Source: Eutreptiella sp. 'Long Island Sound 2002' (taxonomy: Eukaryota; Euglenozoa; Euglenophyceae; Eutreptiales; Eutreptiaceae). Taken from it: a stretch of DNA of 64,000 nucleotides. The position numbers were made by a program, and so were the translations under genes. The stretch spans positions 9,316,971 to 9,380,970 of the forward strand of contig OZ038402.1 in assembly GCA_964036045.1 (NCBI GenBank), in the 5' to 3' direction. Numbering within the stretch: the stretch's first letter is position 1; each line of letters begins with the position of its first letter. The notes below the pieces were generated by a model. It was not told the DNA's origin, did not search any database, and worked only from the letters and a program-made list of their open reading frames with translations. This document shows, piece by piece, positions 10,690-18,900 of the stretch.

Positions 10690-12042
10690 TCAAGTCATTG
10701 CACCCACCGACTCCTCCAAGCGGTACTGCAAAAAAACCTCGTGGAACTCCGCCCCCCCTTCACCACCCCCCGGGGACCACAGGCCCGCTCTCCACGAATG
10801 CGGCAGAACAAAGGGCCCCATAGGCACCCCCAGGGTCCACAAAAAAACCGTGCGCCTATCGGGAAAGGCCCAGAGATCCCCAACCCTGCGCGCCGCCACC
10901 TCGCGCGCCAAACCCAGATCTCCATTGAAGTTGTCACTCAACCTACTGATAGGATCAGCGGGATTATGTGAACCACGCACCCAGTGCATATATACCGTGA
11001 AGCCTGGACACGACGCCCACAGGTAGCGGAAACGCTTCAGAATGGACTGCTGGAATTTACGCCCCACCTTGGCTTTACACCGAAGGAACTGCACTAGCGC
11101 CGCCGCATTATCCCCAAACAAATGGGCCTCCCGAACACCTACATTGAGGATGAGCTTCAAGCCCCAGAGCAGCGCGGCAGCCTCCGCACACTGCTGGTTG
11201 GGCGGTTGCTCCGCGGGCACAACCGATCGAGAACCCACATCCATCGAAAACAGGCCCAGCCGGTATTCACCCGCGTCCAGCGCCGCGTCGACGTAAACAA
11301 CCAACGGCGATCGCTTCACCACCCTGGGGAGGGACACCACTGACCATTGCCTCCTGGCAAGCACGCACGCCACGCACATAGACCTAAGCAAACGCACTGG
11401 GGTAAACGGCAGCCGGGGGGGCGCCCAGAGCACATGAGCCCACACACCAGACAGGTGCGGACTGTGCCCAGAACCCGGGCGACATATCCACTGTGCCCGC
11501 CCCAAGAACTGCTGCAGCCGTTTCACCCTACAGGGTCCCACAGACAACCTCAACCAATGCGCAAACAGAGCTTCCCACGCGTTGCCAGCAGTCCGCACCT
11601 CCCCCCCCTGCAAATCAATATCCTTCCCCAGCCACACCAGCCGCTGCACAGGCTCTAACGTACTCTTTGGGCTGACTACAGCACCTGCACGGCGCAACGC
11701 CTCCGCCGCCCTTGCCGTCTGCTCTCGCACACGCGCGCGGCCGCGCCCCACAACCAGGACATCATCCAAGTAAATTAAAACCAGCACCCCCAACAGCCCC
11801 GCGCCGGCCACCAGACCCTCTAACACTCGCTGGCACAGGAGGGGGCTGTACTTCCACCCAAAGGGCAAGCACCGGAAAGCCAACACCCCCCCCTCTCCAT
11901 CCGAGACGCGAAAGGCCCCCCAGAACTCGCGCGGCAGCTGAAGTGACCAAAAGCAATTACTCAGGTCGATGTGGCACATGCACAGCTCTTCCCCCCCCCC
12001 CCCCCCGGCAGGGACAGAATATCCCACACCGGCCTCATGCAA
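10690..12042 (-). CDS. RT-RH: Reverse transcriptase palm plus RNase H, C-terminal part
   Basis: This 450-residue frame holds the catalytic core of the element polymerase and its RNase H. The RT palm begins with HIDLSNCFW (Asp at residue 25), continues through FRCLPFGWKYSP (about 56-67), and has the active-site YLDDVLVVG (91-99; DNA 11772 downward). RNase H follows with candidate catalytic acids D252 (VYVDAAL), E287 (CAEAAAL), D311 (FGDNAAA) and D363 (GSHNPADPISR). About 70 residues after RNase H have no recognised domain; no methyltransferase is seen. All motifs look intact. The frame is the same as Gag and YR but differs from the RT N-terminal part. It has no convincing ATG before the palm, since its nominal first codon is TTG, so as assembled it cannot be made without a shift upstream. 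The stop is UGA at 10692-10690. Confidence 0.9.
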   Translation of the reverse strand: MHEAGVGYSVPAGGGGGEELCMCHIDLSNCFWSLQLPREFWGAFRVSDGEGGVLAFRCLPFGWKYSPLLCQRVLEGLVAGAGLLGVLVLIYLDDVLVVGRGRARVREQTARAAEALRRAGAVVSPKSTLEPVQRLVWLGKDIDLQGGEVRTAGNAWEALFAHWLRLSVGPCRVKRLQQFLGRAQWICRPGSGHSPHLSGVWAHVLWAPPRLPFTPVRLLRSMCVACVLARRQWSVVSLPRVVKRSPLVVYVDAALDAGEYRLGLFSMDVGSRSVVPAEQPPNQQCAEAAALLWGLKLILNVGVREAHLFGDNAAALVQFLRCKAKVGRKFQQSILKRFRYLWASCPGFTVYMHWVRGSHNPADPISRLSDNFNGDLGLAREVAARRVGDLWAFPDRRTVFLWTLGVPMGPFVLPHSWRAGLWSPGGGEGGAEFHEVFLQYRLEESVGAMT

Positions 12043-12890
12043 CGCGCTCGGGCATAAAAAGAGGGGAGGAAAAAGGAGGACCCTTGCTGAGCCACCTGCG
12101 CCAAAAGGGCCAACACCTCCACAGAGGGGAGGGAGAACTTCTCCGGCCGAGACCGCATCTCCTCATTAAGGGGCACCAGATTGACAATCAAACTGCACTT
12201 CTCCTCCGTCTTGGGTATCGCAAAAACACCCCCATTGGGCCCAGGTGACCCCGGCGGCAGGGGGAAGAGCAAACCCTGGTCCCGCAATGCCCTCATCATG
12301 ACCACCGCCTCATCCGATGGGGGAATTATCCCAGAAAACTGCCTGCCTACCAATTCTGCGAAGCCGTCCGGCACACAACTATCCCAGACCTCGCGGGGGA
12401 TATCCACACGCCCCACCGGCCCCAAACCCCGCGCCAATACCTCCTCCCTGATACGCTGCATAAGCAATTTTGGCGACGTCGAATCATGCAAGAGCGACTC
12501 CCAAACCTCAGGGCTAAATGAGGACAAAGCCACAGCCAAGACTCGCAGAAACTCCGGCTGTCTGAGATCACGGGCAGCTTCACTGCCCCACTCCAGAAAC
12601 TGCAACAGGCGACGCTCCAGTAAACCAGGCGGTGCGCGGGGCAGACAAGCCCGCAGGGAGCACAACCAGGCGTCCCACTCACCGGTCCGAAGGCGCTCCC
12701 GCACCCACTGACCCAGCTCCGACGCGACGGGAAATTGCCGTTCGGGCAGCCGCACCCACAATCCTGGCCGGGCCCGCGGCCTTCCGCTTGCCCAAGACGG
12801 ACGCGACCTCACCCGTCCTGCGGGCCGCGATGCGCAGCCGCCTGATGGAGGAGCCTGCTGCGGAGGCAGGTGGGGGGTCTGCATCCACAT
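11961..12890 (-). CDS. RT: Reverse transcriptase, N-terminal part (frame-broken from the rest)
   Basis: This is the first part of the element's reverse transcriptase, which copies element RNA into DNA. The earliest plausible ATG is at 12890 (another at 12884), inside the end of the recombinase ORF, giving 309 residues and about 210 bp of overlap. Residues 60-210 are helical without a recognised domain. RT fingers motifs follow: PNGGVFAIPK at about 218-227 and LIVNLVPLN at about 234-242, then a Pro-Ser-Val segment leading to the palm. The frame then runs into a Gly tract and stops at 11961, before the first catalytic Asp. The palm continues in another frame (ORF ending at 10690). The switch belongs between about 12090 and 11991, where the 16-base G run is the prime suspect. 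In related elements this would be one RT-RNase H protein. Access from YR would need a +1 shift or the internal ATG. Confidence 0.82.
   Translation of the reverse strand: MWMQTPHLPPQQAPPSGGCASRPAGRVRSRPSWASGRPRARPGLWVRLPERQFPVASELGQWVRERLRTGEWDAWLCSLRACLPRAPPGLLERRLLQFLEWGSEAARDLRQPEFLRVLAVALSSFSPEVWESLLHDSTSPKLLMQRIREEVLARGLGPVGRVDIPREVWDSCVPDGFAELVGRQFSGIIPPSDEAVVMMRALRDQGLLFPLPPGSPGPNGGVFAIPKTEEKCSLIVNLVPLNEEMRSRPEKFSLPSVEVLALLAQVAQQGSSFFLPSFYARARCMRPVWDILSLPGGGGGKSCACATST
11991..12006. repeat. 16-bp C/G homopolymer inside the RT ORF
   Basis: There are sixteen consecutive C on the plus strand (G on the coding strand), encoding a Gly run between the RT fingers and palm. The RT N-terminal frame and the palm/RNase H frame are offset here so that one extra base, two fewer bases, or a -1 ribosomal shift would join them. 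Long C/G homopolymers are also a classic site of base-calling error. Two A5 runs at 12056-12060 and 12070-12074 lie in the same switch zone and are weaker alternatives. Confidence 0.75.
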
Positions 12891-14115
12891 CAATGACTTC
12901 CCCCCCCCCGTCCCCCCGCGGCCGGCGCCCGCGTCCCGAGGACCCCTCAACAGCCGTAAGGGCCGGAGGGGCCCCCGGGTCACGTGCGCCAGCCCGGTCC
13001 TCCCTCCCAGCAGCTTCCGCAGCGGCAGGACTCGCGGACTCCCCAGGGCACGATCCACCCCGACCTCCTGCCGACCCATCCCCGTCACCTCCCCATTGTG
13101 GGGGCTCATCGGCATCAGGGGCACAGAGCTCCAGGAGCTCCTTCGGGAAAACGTCCCGGAGGGACACGGCGCGCCAAACGAACTCTCCTGCACGGTTATC
13201 AGGGGGCCAGGGGAGGACAGCCTCGGTCGTGACGACGAAGTCGTCGGGCGCGTCGGCGTAGTGGACTGCCACCGTCTCCGAAAGCCACCGCCCCCACCAA
13301 GCCAGCCACTTGATGGGCAGCCCCAACCATCGCAGGGCCGCGGAGCCCCCTCGCCTCCATGCGTGCCACCTGGCGTGGGGGTTGTCGCTGCCCCCCAACG
13401 CGGCAGCCATGACCGACTGCATGAAAGCTGGTCCCTGCGGACAGAATTGCGCTCCGACGACAGCAGACGTGGCCCCCGTGGCATCGAGCCAGCCCAGCCA
13501 CTCTTGGGCATACTTCCCGAGTCGCCTGCGCACGATGCGCGGCGCCACCTTGACCGTGCGGAACGCCAATCCCCGACACCGGGATCCCCCCCGACGGAGG
13601 GGCGCGGCCTCACCCACCCGCAGAAGGCAGGTGAATGCCAGGACTGCCATCCCATAGACGGTCCACTGCGGTCGCTCCGTGCAAGCCAGCGCGAAGTTGC
13701 GGAGGTCGTCCAAACCTGCGTAGGGCCGTAGGGCCGGCTCCGTGGGCGCCCACTTGGCACAGCGCCAGACCCGGCGACTGACGAACGCGGGCAGCCATCC
13801 CATGTCCTCCAGCGCCCGGAACGCCGACACTGCGACCTTGAGGGAGCTTCCCGAGTACCCCAGTCCCCATAACTGGAAAATGTAGCGGCACGCCGCTCGT
13901 TCAAGCTCGGATGTGGGCGTGTAGCCCACCCAGAGGGCCATCTTGCGGAAGTGGGTACAATACGTACCCATGGTGCTTTTTGCCCAGGAGGATGCCTGCA
14001 GGGCGTCCACGGAGGTGATCTCATCCTCCTTCCATATCCGTCTCCACGCTGCCCACACCAGGCGCCAGACCACGTCCTCGCCATCCCGGAAGTCCGACGG
14101 TCCGAGAACCACCAA
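12679..14115 (-). CDS. YR: Tyrosine recombinase (phage-integrase fold) of the retrotransposon
   Basis: This ORF has the catalytic pattern of a tyrosine recombinase, the enzyme that inserts the circular DNA form of DIRS/PAT/Ngaro elements. Counting from a TTG at 14115 (478 residues), the Arg-I box is FTCLLRVGEA with R166. The second box is H251-x2-R254 (WHAWRRGGSAALRW). A Trp at 274 or 277 takes the usual His/Trp place, and the nucleophile is probably Y286 (AVHYA). Residues 36-110 look like the helical core-binding domain. Beyond about 320 the protein is Gly, Ala, Asp and Pro-rich and ends with a basic GKRKAAG that could be a nuclear signal. No ATG lies near the beginning: the frame continues upstream to the Gag UGA with no other stop, giving 494 codons after it, so a Gag-YR readthrough protein is likely. 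The 3' end overlaps the RT frame. Confidence 0.9.
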   Translation of the reverse strand: MVVLGPSDFRDGEDVVWRLVWAAWRRIWKEDEITSVDALQASSWAKSTMGTYCTHFRKMALWVGYTPTSELERAACRYIFQLWGLGYSGSSLKVAVSAFRALEDMGWLPAFVSRRVWRCAKWAPTEPALRPYAGLDDLRNFALACTERPQWTVYGMAVLAFTCLLRVGEAAPLRRGGSRCRGLAFRTVKVAPRIVRRRLGKYAQEWLGWLDATGATSAVVGAQFCPQGPAFMQSVMAAALGGSDNPHARWHAWRRGGSAALRWLGLPIKWLAWWGRWLSETVAVHYADAPDDFVVTTEAVLPWPPDNRAGEFVWRAVSLRDVFPKELLELCAPDADEPPQWGGDGDGSAGGRGGSCPGESASPAAAEAAGREDRAGARDPGAPPALTAVEGSSGRGRRPRGDGGGEVIDVDADPPPASAAGSSIRRLRIAARRTGEVASVLGKRKAAGPARIVGAAARTAISRRVGAGSVGAGAPSDR

Positions 14116-14163
14116 GGCCCCCCGGGGCTCGGGAGGGATGGGCCGGATGGGGCAGCTTCCCCA

Positions 14164-15213
14164 TCAGTCAAAGCCGGGGCACTCGTGAAACCAATGCCGT
14201 TTCACCCCCCTCCCAGCGTTCTTGCATGCCCGACACGCTGTCACCGGGGCATTGGTGACGTCCATCGGCTCGGCGCCCGGCTTGGCGGTGTATAGGCGGC
14301 GGCCCCCCTCAACGCGGAACTTACCCTTCATGGCTTGCAGCCGCCGCCCCACCACCTCCTCCTCCGCCGCTCCCGTACAACCAGCGGACAGCACAGGCAC
14401 ATCGGACGCATCCTCGGCCGCGTCCGACCCCTCGCCGACCGGTCCGGGGTCCAAGCCCTTCTTGCCCCTGTACGCCGACAGGCTAGTCACCGTGAACGTC
14501 CAGACCGCCTGGACAAAACTCCGAAGGCGCGTAAGTTCGTCATCATCCATGGACTCCAGCTGCCACACTTCCGTGTCCGCGGAGTCTGCGTCCACCACCG
14601 GCGCCAGCTCGTCCAGGATGGCGTCCGTGAACTTTTCCTTGTCCTTGTACTTGGAGACGTATTCGTGTTGGGGCACCTCCCTGCGCCACAACAAGGTGGA
14701 CAGCGCGAGAAGGCTGGCGAAGATCCACTGGGGCTTAGAATCCAACTCCCTCACCTTCACGATTTCCGCTTTACACAGCGGCGGGACCTTCGCCATTTTC
14801 CTCTTGGACTCCGCCTCGGCCTTGGCACTGACCGCCTCCAACTGCTTGCGCAGGCCCTCCATCACAAGGGCCTGTCCCTGAACCAACTGCTTGAGCTCCT
14901 GAAGCTCTGGCGACACCGTCTGCGGCTGTTGGGGTGGTACCTCCACCTTGACAAAGCCCAGCGACGCCACAACCAGGTCGCACTGGGCCATGACGCAATA
15001 CGAGGCGATCATCTTCACCAGCCCCACCTCCCCCAACTCGACTCCGTATCTGGCGACGAAACTAGCCTCCCACTCTGGCCTGCGTTCCAGCAGCACCGAC
15101 AGCTTCATCTCCACCTGCGAGGCAGCCCTGGCTATCTCTAGCATGGGAACGCTATCAATGAACTGGGAACAAATTGTTCCCTTCGCGAAGACGGCAAAAT
15201 CGTCAACTGACAT
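14164..15213 (-). CDS. gag: Gag-like protein of YR retrotransposon, with zinc-knuckle-like C terminus
   Basis: This 349-residue ORF is the first of the element and is assigned as Gag, the nucleocapsid-like protein expected to package element RNA in the cytoplasm. Visible features are a helical N-terminal half, a likely coiled coil at about residues 102-140 rich in Glu, Gln, Leu and Lys, an acidic Ser/Asp/Glu-rich stretch around 205-275, and a C-terminal Cys/His cluster. That cluster is C327-x2-C330-x9-H340-x2-H343-x-C345, ending in HECPGFD, close to but not identical with the retroviral CX2CX4HX4C knuckle. The start is the first ATG after the leader. The stop is a UGA (14166-14164) followed in the same frame by the tyrosine recombinase, so Gag may also be the N-terminal part of a readthrough product. 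Identity rests on position and the Cys/His motif; Gag proteins are poorly conserved. Confidence 0.78.
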   Translation of the reverse strand: MSVDDFAVFAKGTICSQFIDSVPMLEIARAASQVEMKLSVLLERRPEWEASFVARYGVELGEVGLVKMIASYCVMAQCDLVVASLGFVKVEVPPQQPQTVSPELQELKQLVQGQALVMEGLRKQLEAVSAKAEAESKRKMAKVPPLCKAEIVKVRELDSKPQWIFASLLALSTLLWRREVPQHEYVSKYKDKEKFTDAILDELAPVVDADSADTEVWQLESMDDDELTRLRSFVQAVWTFTVTSLSAYRGKKGLDPGPVGEGSDAAEDASDVPVLSAGCTGAAEEEVVGRRLQAMKGKFRVEGGRRLYTAKPGAEPMDVTNAPVTACRACKNAGRGVKRHWFHECPGFD

Positions 15214-15275
15214 ATTCACAGACCGGGTCGTTCCAAAGTGTCACGGAGCAGGCTCTACGTGTGACCACCTATGGT
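15214..15275 (-). other. Short 5' leader between A1 and gag
   Basis: Sixty-two bases separate the terminal repeat from the first ATG of the gag-like ORF (ATG at 15213-15211 on the minus strand). A GTG lies in frame six bases upstream but is not a likely eukaryotic start. No primer-binding site complementary to a tRNA was recognised, which fits YR retrotransposons, as they are not tRNA-primed like LTR elements. Confidence 0.6.
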
Positions 15276-15390
15276 CTGCTGGCAACAAGCAAAAATGCTC
15301 TACAAGTACAGAGGCTCACTGCACACACGCATGCACACACACACACCACCCGACGAGCAAAACCAAAGCTCAGGCACGGCTGAGCTAAGA
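15276..15390 (-). repeat. Split direct repeat A1 (5' terminal repeat of the retrotransposon)
   Basis: These 115 bp match 10224-10338 with no difference seen by eye. On the plus strand the repeat begins CTGCTGGCAACAAGC, contains a short CA-rich stretch, and ends GGCTGAGCTAAGA. It forms the 5' boundary of the element; satellite resumes at 15391 with ATCGGGCTTGG. By analogy with related elements it probably contains the start of the transcript, but no promoter motif was recognised. Confidence 0.92.
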
Positions 15391-15908
15391 ATCGGGCTTG
15401 GCGCAGCGGTTTGTACGCGCGCGCGTCCCGGGGGATTGGGCTTGGCGCAGCGGTTTGTACGCGCGCGCGTCCCGGGAGATTGGGCTTGGCGCAGCGGTTT
15501 GTACGCGCGCGCGTCCCGGGGGATGGGGCTTGGCGCAGCGGTTTGTACGCGCGCGCATCCTGGGGGATTGGGCTTGGCGCAGCGGTTTGTACGCGCGCGT
15601 CCCGGGAAATTGCGCTTGGCGCAGCGGTTTTTACGGGCGCGCGTCCCGGGGGATGGGGCTTGGCGCAGCGGTTTGTACGCGCGCGCGTCCCGGGGATCGG
15701 GCTTGGCGCGGCGGTTGGTACGCGCGCGCGTCCCGGGGGATCGGGCTTGGCGCAGCGGTTTGTACGCGCGCGCGTCCCGCGGGATTGGGCTTGGCGCAGC
15801 GGTTTGTACGCGCGCGCGTCCCGGGGGATCGGGCTTGGCGCAGCGGTTTGTACGCGCGCGCGTCCCGGGGGATCGGGCTTGGCGCAGCGGTTTGTACGCT
15901 CGCGCGTC

Positions 15909-18900
15909 CCGCGGGACTGGGCTTGGCACAGCGGTTTGTCCGCGCGCGCGTCCCGGGAGATTAGGCTTGGCGCAGTGGTTTGTACGCGCGCGCGTCCCGG
16001 GGGATTGGGCTTGGCGCAGCGGTTTGTACGCGCGCGCACTCCGGGGGATGGGGCTTGGCGCAGCTGTTTGTACGCGCGCGCGTCCCGGGGGATGGGGCTT
16101 GGCGCAGCGGTTTGTACGCGCGCGCGTCCCGAAGGATTGGGCTTGGCGTAGCGGTTTGTACGCGCGCGCGTCCCGGGGGGACTGGGCTTGGCGCAACGGT
16201 TGGTACGCGCGCGCGTCCCGGGGGATCGGGCTTGGCGCAGCGGTTGGTACGCGCGCGCGTCCCGGGGGATCGCGCTTGGCGCAGCGGTTTGTACGCGCAC
16301 GCGTCACGGGGGATTGGGCTTGGCGCAGCGCTTTGTACGCGCGCGCGTCCCGGGGGATTGGGCTTGGCGCAGCGGTTTGTACGCGCGCGCGTCCCGGGTG
16401 ATCGGGCTTGGCGCAGCGGTTTGTACGCGCGCGCGACCCGGGGGATTGGGCTTGGCGCAGCGGTTTGTACGCGCGCACATCCAGGGGGATTGGGCTTGGC
16501 GCAGCGGTTTGTACGCGCGCGCGTCCCGGGGGATTGGGCTTGGCGCAGCGGTTTGTACGCGCGCGCGTCCCGGGGGATTGGGCTTGGCGCAGCGGTTTGT
16601 ACGCGCGCGCGTCCCGGGGGATTGGGCTTGGCGCAACGGTTTGTACGCGCGCGCGTCCCGGGGGATTGGGCTTGGCGCAGCGGTTTGTACGCGCGCGCGT
16701 CCCGGGGGATTGGGCTTGGCGCAGCGGTTTGTACGCGCGCGCGTCCCGGGGGATTGGGCTTGGCGCAGCGGTTTGTACGCGCGCGCGTCCCGGGGGATCG
16801 GGCTTGGCGCAGCGGTTTGTACGCGCGCGCGTCCCGGGGGATTGGGCTTGGCGCATCGGTTTGTACGCGCGCGCGTCCCGGGGGATTGGGCTTGGCGCAG
16901 CGGTTTGTACGCGTGCGCGTCCCGGGGGATGGGGCTTGGCGCAGCGGTTTGTACGCGCGCGCATCCCGGGGGATTGGGCTTGGCGCAGCGGTTTGTACGC
17001 GCGCGTCCCGGGAAATTGCGCTTGGCGCAGCGGTTTTTACGGGCGCGCGTCCCGGGGGATGGGGCTTGGCGCAGCGGTTTGTACGCGCGCGCGTCCCGGG
17101 GATCGGGCTTGGCGCGGCGGTTGGTACGCGCGCGCGTCCCGGGGGGTTTGGGCTTGGCGCAGCGGTTTGTACGCGCGTGCGTCCCGGGGGATCGGGCTTG
17201 GCGCAGCGGTTTGTACGCGCGCGCGTCCCGCGGGATTGGGCTTGGCGCAGCGGTTTGTACGCGCGCGCGTCCCGCGGGATTGGGCTTGGCGCAGCGGTTT
17301 GTACGCGCGCGCGTCCCGGGGGATTGGGCTTGGCGCAGCGGTTTGTACGCGCGCGCGTCCCGGGGGATTGGGCTTGGCGCAGCGGTTTGTACGCGCGCGC
17401 GTCCCGGGGGATGGGGCTTGGCGCAGCGGTTTGTACGCGCGCGCATCCTGGGGGATTGGGCTTGGCGCAGCGGTTTGTACGCGCGCGTCCCGGGAAATTG
17501 CGCTTGGCGCAGCGGTTTTTACGGGCGCGCGTCCCGGGGGATGGGGCTTGGCGCAGCGGTTTGTACGCGCGCGCGTCCCGGGGATCGGGCTTGGCGCGGC
17601 GGTTGGTACGCGCGCGCGTCCCGGGGGATTGGGCTTGGCGCAGCGGTTTGTACGCGCGCGCGTCCCGGGGGGTTGGGCTTGGCGCAGCGGTTTGTACGCG
17701 CGTGGGTCCCGGGGGATCGGGCTTGGCGCAGCGGTTTGTACGCGCGCGCGTCCCGCGGGATCGGGCTTGGCGCTGCGGTTTGTACGCGCGCGCGTCCCGG
17801 GGGATCGGGCTTGGCGCAGCGGTTTGTACGCGCGCGCGTCCCGGGAGATTAGGCTTGGCGCAGTGGTTTGTACGCGCGCGCGTCCCGGGGGATTGGGCTT
17901 GGCGCAGCGGTTTGTACGCGCGCGCACTCCGGGGGATTGGGCTTGGCGCAGCTGTTTGTACGCGTGCGCGTCCCGGGGGATGGGGCTTGGCGCAGCGGTT
18001 TGTACGCGCGCGCGTCCCGAAGCATTGGGCTTGGCGTAGCGGTTTGTACGCTCGCGCGTCCCGCGGGACTGGGCTTGGCACAGCGGTTTGTCCGCGCGCG
18101 CGTCCCGGGAGATTAGGCTTGGCGCAGTGGTTTGTACGCGCGCGCGTCCCGGGGGATTGGGCTTGGCGCAGCGGTTTGTACGCGCGCGCACTCCGGGGGA
18201 TTGGGCTTGGCGCAGCTGTTTGTACGCGTGCGCGTCCCGGGGGATGGGGCTTGGCGCAGCGGTTTGTACGCGCGCGCGTCCCGAAGGATTGGGCTTGGCG
18301 TAGCGGTTTGTACGCGCGCGCGTCCCGGGGGGACTGGGCTTGGCGCAACGGTTGGTACGCGCGCGCGTCCCGGGGGATCGGGCTTGGCGCAGCGGTTGGT
18401 ACGCGCGCGCGTCCCGGGGGATCGGGCTTGGCGCAGCGGTTTGTACGCGCACGCGTCACGGGGGATTGGGCTTGGCGCAGCGCTTTGTACGCGCGCGCGT
18501 CCCGGGGGATTGGGCTTGGCGCAGCGGTTTGTACGCGCGCGCGTCCCGGGTGATCGGGCTTGGCGCAGCGGTTTGTACGCGCGCGCGACCGGGGGGATTG
18601 GACTTGGCGCAGCGGTTTGTACGCGCGCACATCCAGGGGGATTGGGCTTGGCGCAGCGGTTTGTACGCGCGCGCGTCCCGGGGGATGGGGCTTGGCGCAG
18701 CGGTTTGTACGCGCGCGCGTCCCGGGGATCGGGCTTGGCGCGGCGGTTGGTACGCGCGCGCGTCCCGGGGGATTGGGCTTGGCGCAGCGGTTTGTACGCG
18801 CGCGCGTCCCGGGGGATTGGGCTTGGCGCAGCGGTTTGTACGCGCGCGCGTCCCGGGGGATTGGGCTTGGCGCAGCGGTTTGTACGCGCGCGCGTCCCGG

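Larger units (their letters stand above)
10067..15390 (-). mobile_element. Tyrosine-recombinase retrotransposon (PAT/Ngaro-like, split direct repeats)
   Basis: This 5,324-bp non-satellite segment carries gag-like, tyrosine recombinase and RT/RNase H ORFs on the minus strand, so it is a DIRS-order (YR) retrotransposon. Its repeats read A1 (15390-15276), ORFs, B1 (10430-10339), A2 (10338-10224), spacer, B2 (10158-10067), the split-direct-repeat layout known from PAT/Ngaro-type elements. These elements are thought to insert a circular DNA by YR-mediated recombination, without an LTR-type integrase. Consistent with this, there is no target-site duplication: the flanks (TCCCGGGGG on the left, ATCGGGCTTGG on the right) rejoin as a normal satellite unit. 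No DIRS-type methyltransferase domain was recognised downstream of RNase H. Coding order is gag, YR, RT-RH. The RT frame is broken, so this copy may not be autonomous as assembled. Confidence 0.93.

Noticed and set aside
10505-11026. Plus-strand ORFs within the retrotransposon
   Set aside because: They are antisense to RT/RNase H, rich in Pro, Arg and Thr, and show no domain; they are shadows of the minus-strand genes.
10690-12042. Methyltransferase domain after RNase H, as in DIRS1/PAT
   Set aside because: Only about 70 residues follow RNase H and no methylase motif such as DPPY was recognised.
12891-14171. RT frame extended upstream through the recombinase to 14171
   Set aside because: The frame is open but its translation is Ser/Arg/Pro/Trp-rich without motifs, while the overlapping frame has clear recombinase catalytic motifs. 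Its first codon is TTG, not ATG.
10060-15400. LTR retrotransposon interpretation
   Set aside because: There are no long terminal repeats of LTR form, no DDE integrase or protease, no tRNA primer site and no target-site duplication. A tyrosine recombinase and split direct repeats are present instead.
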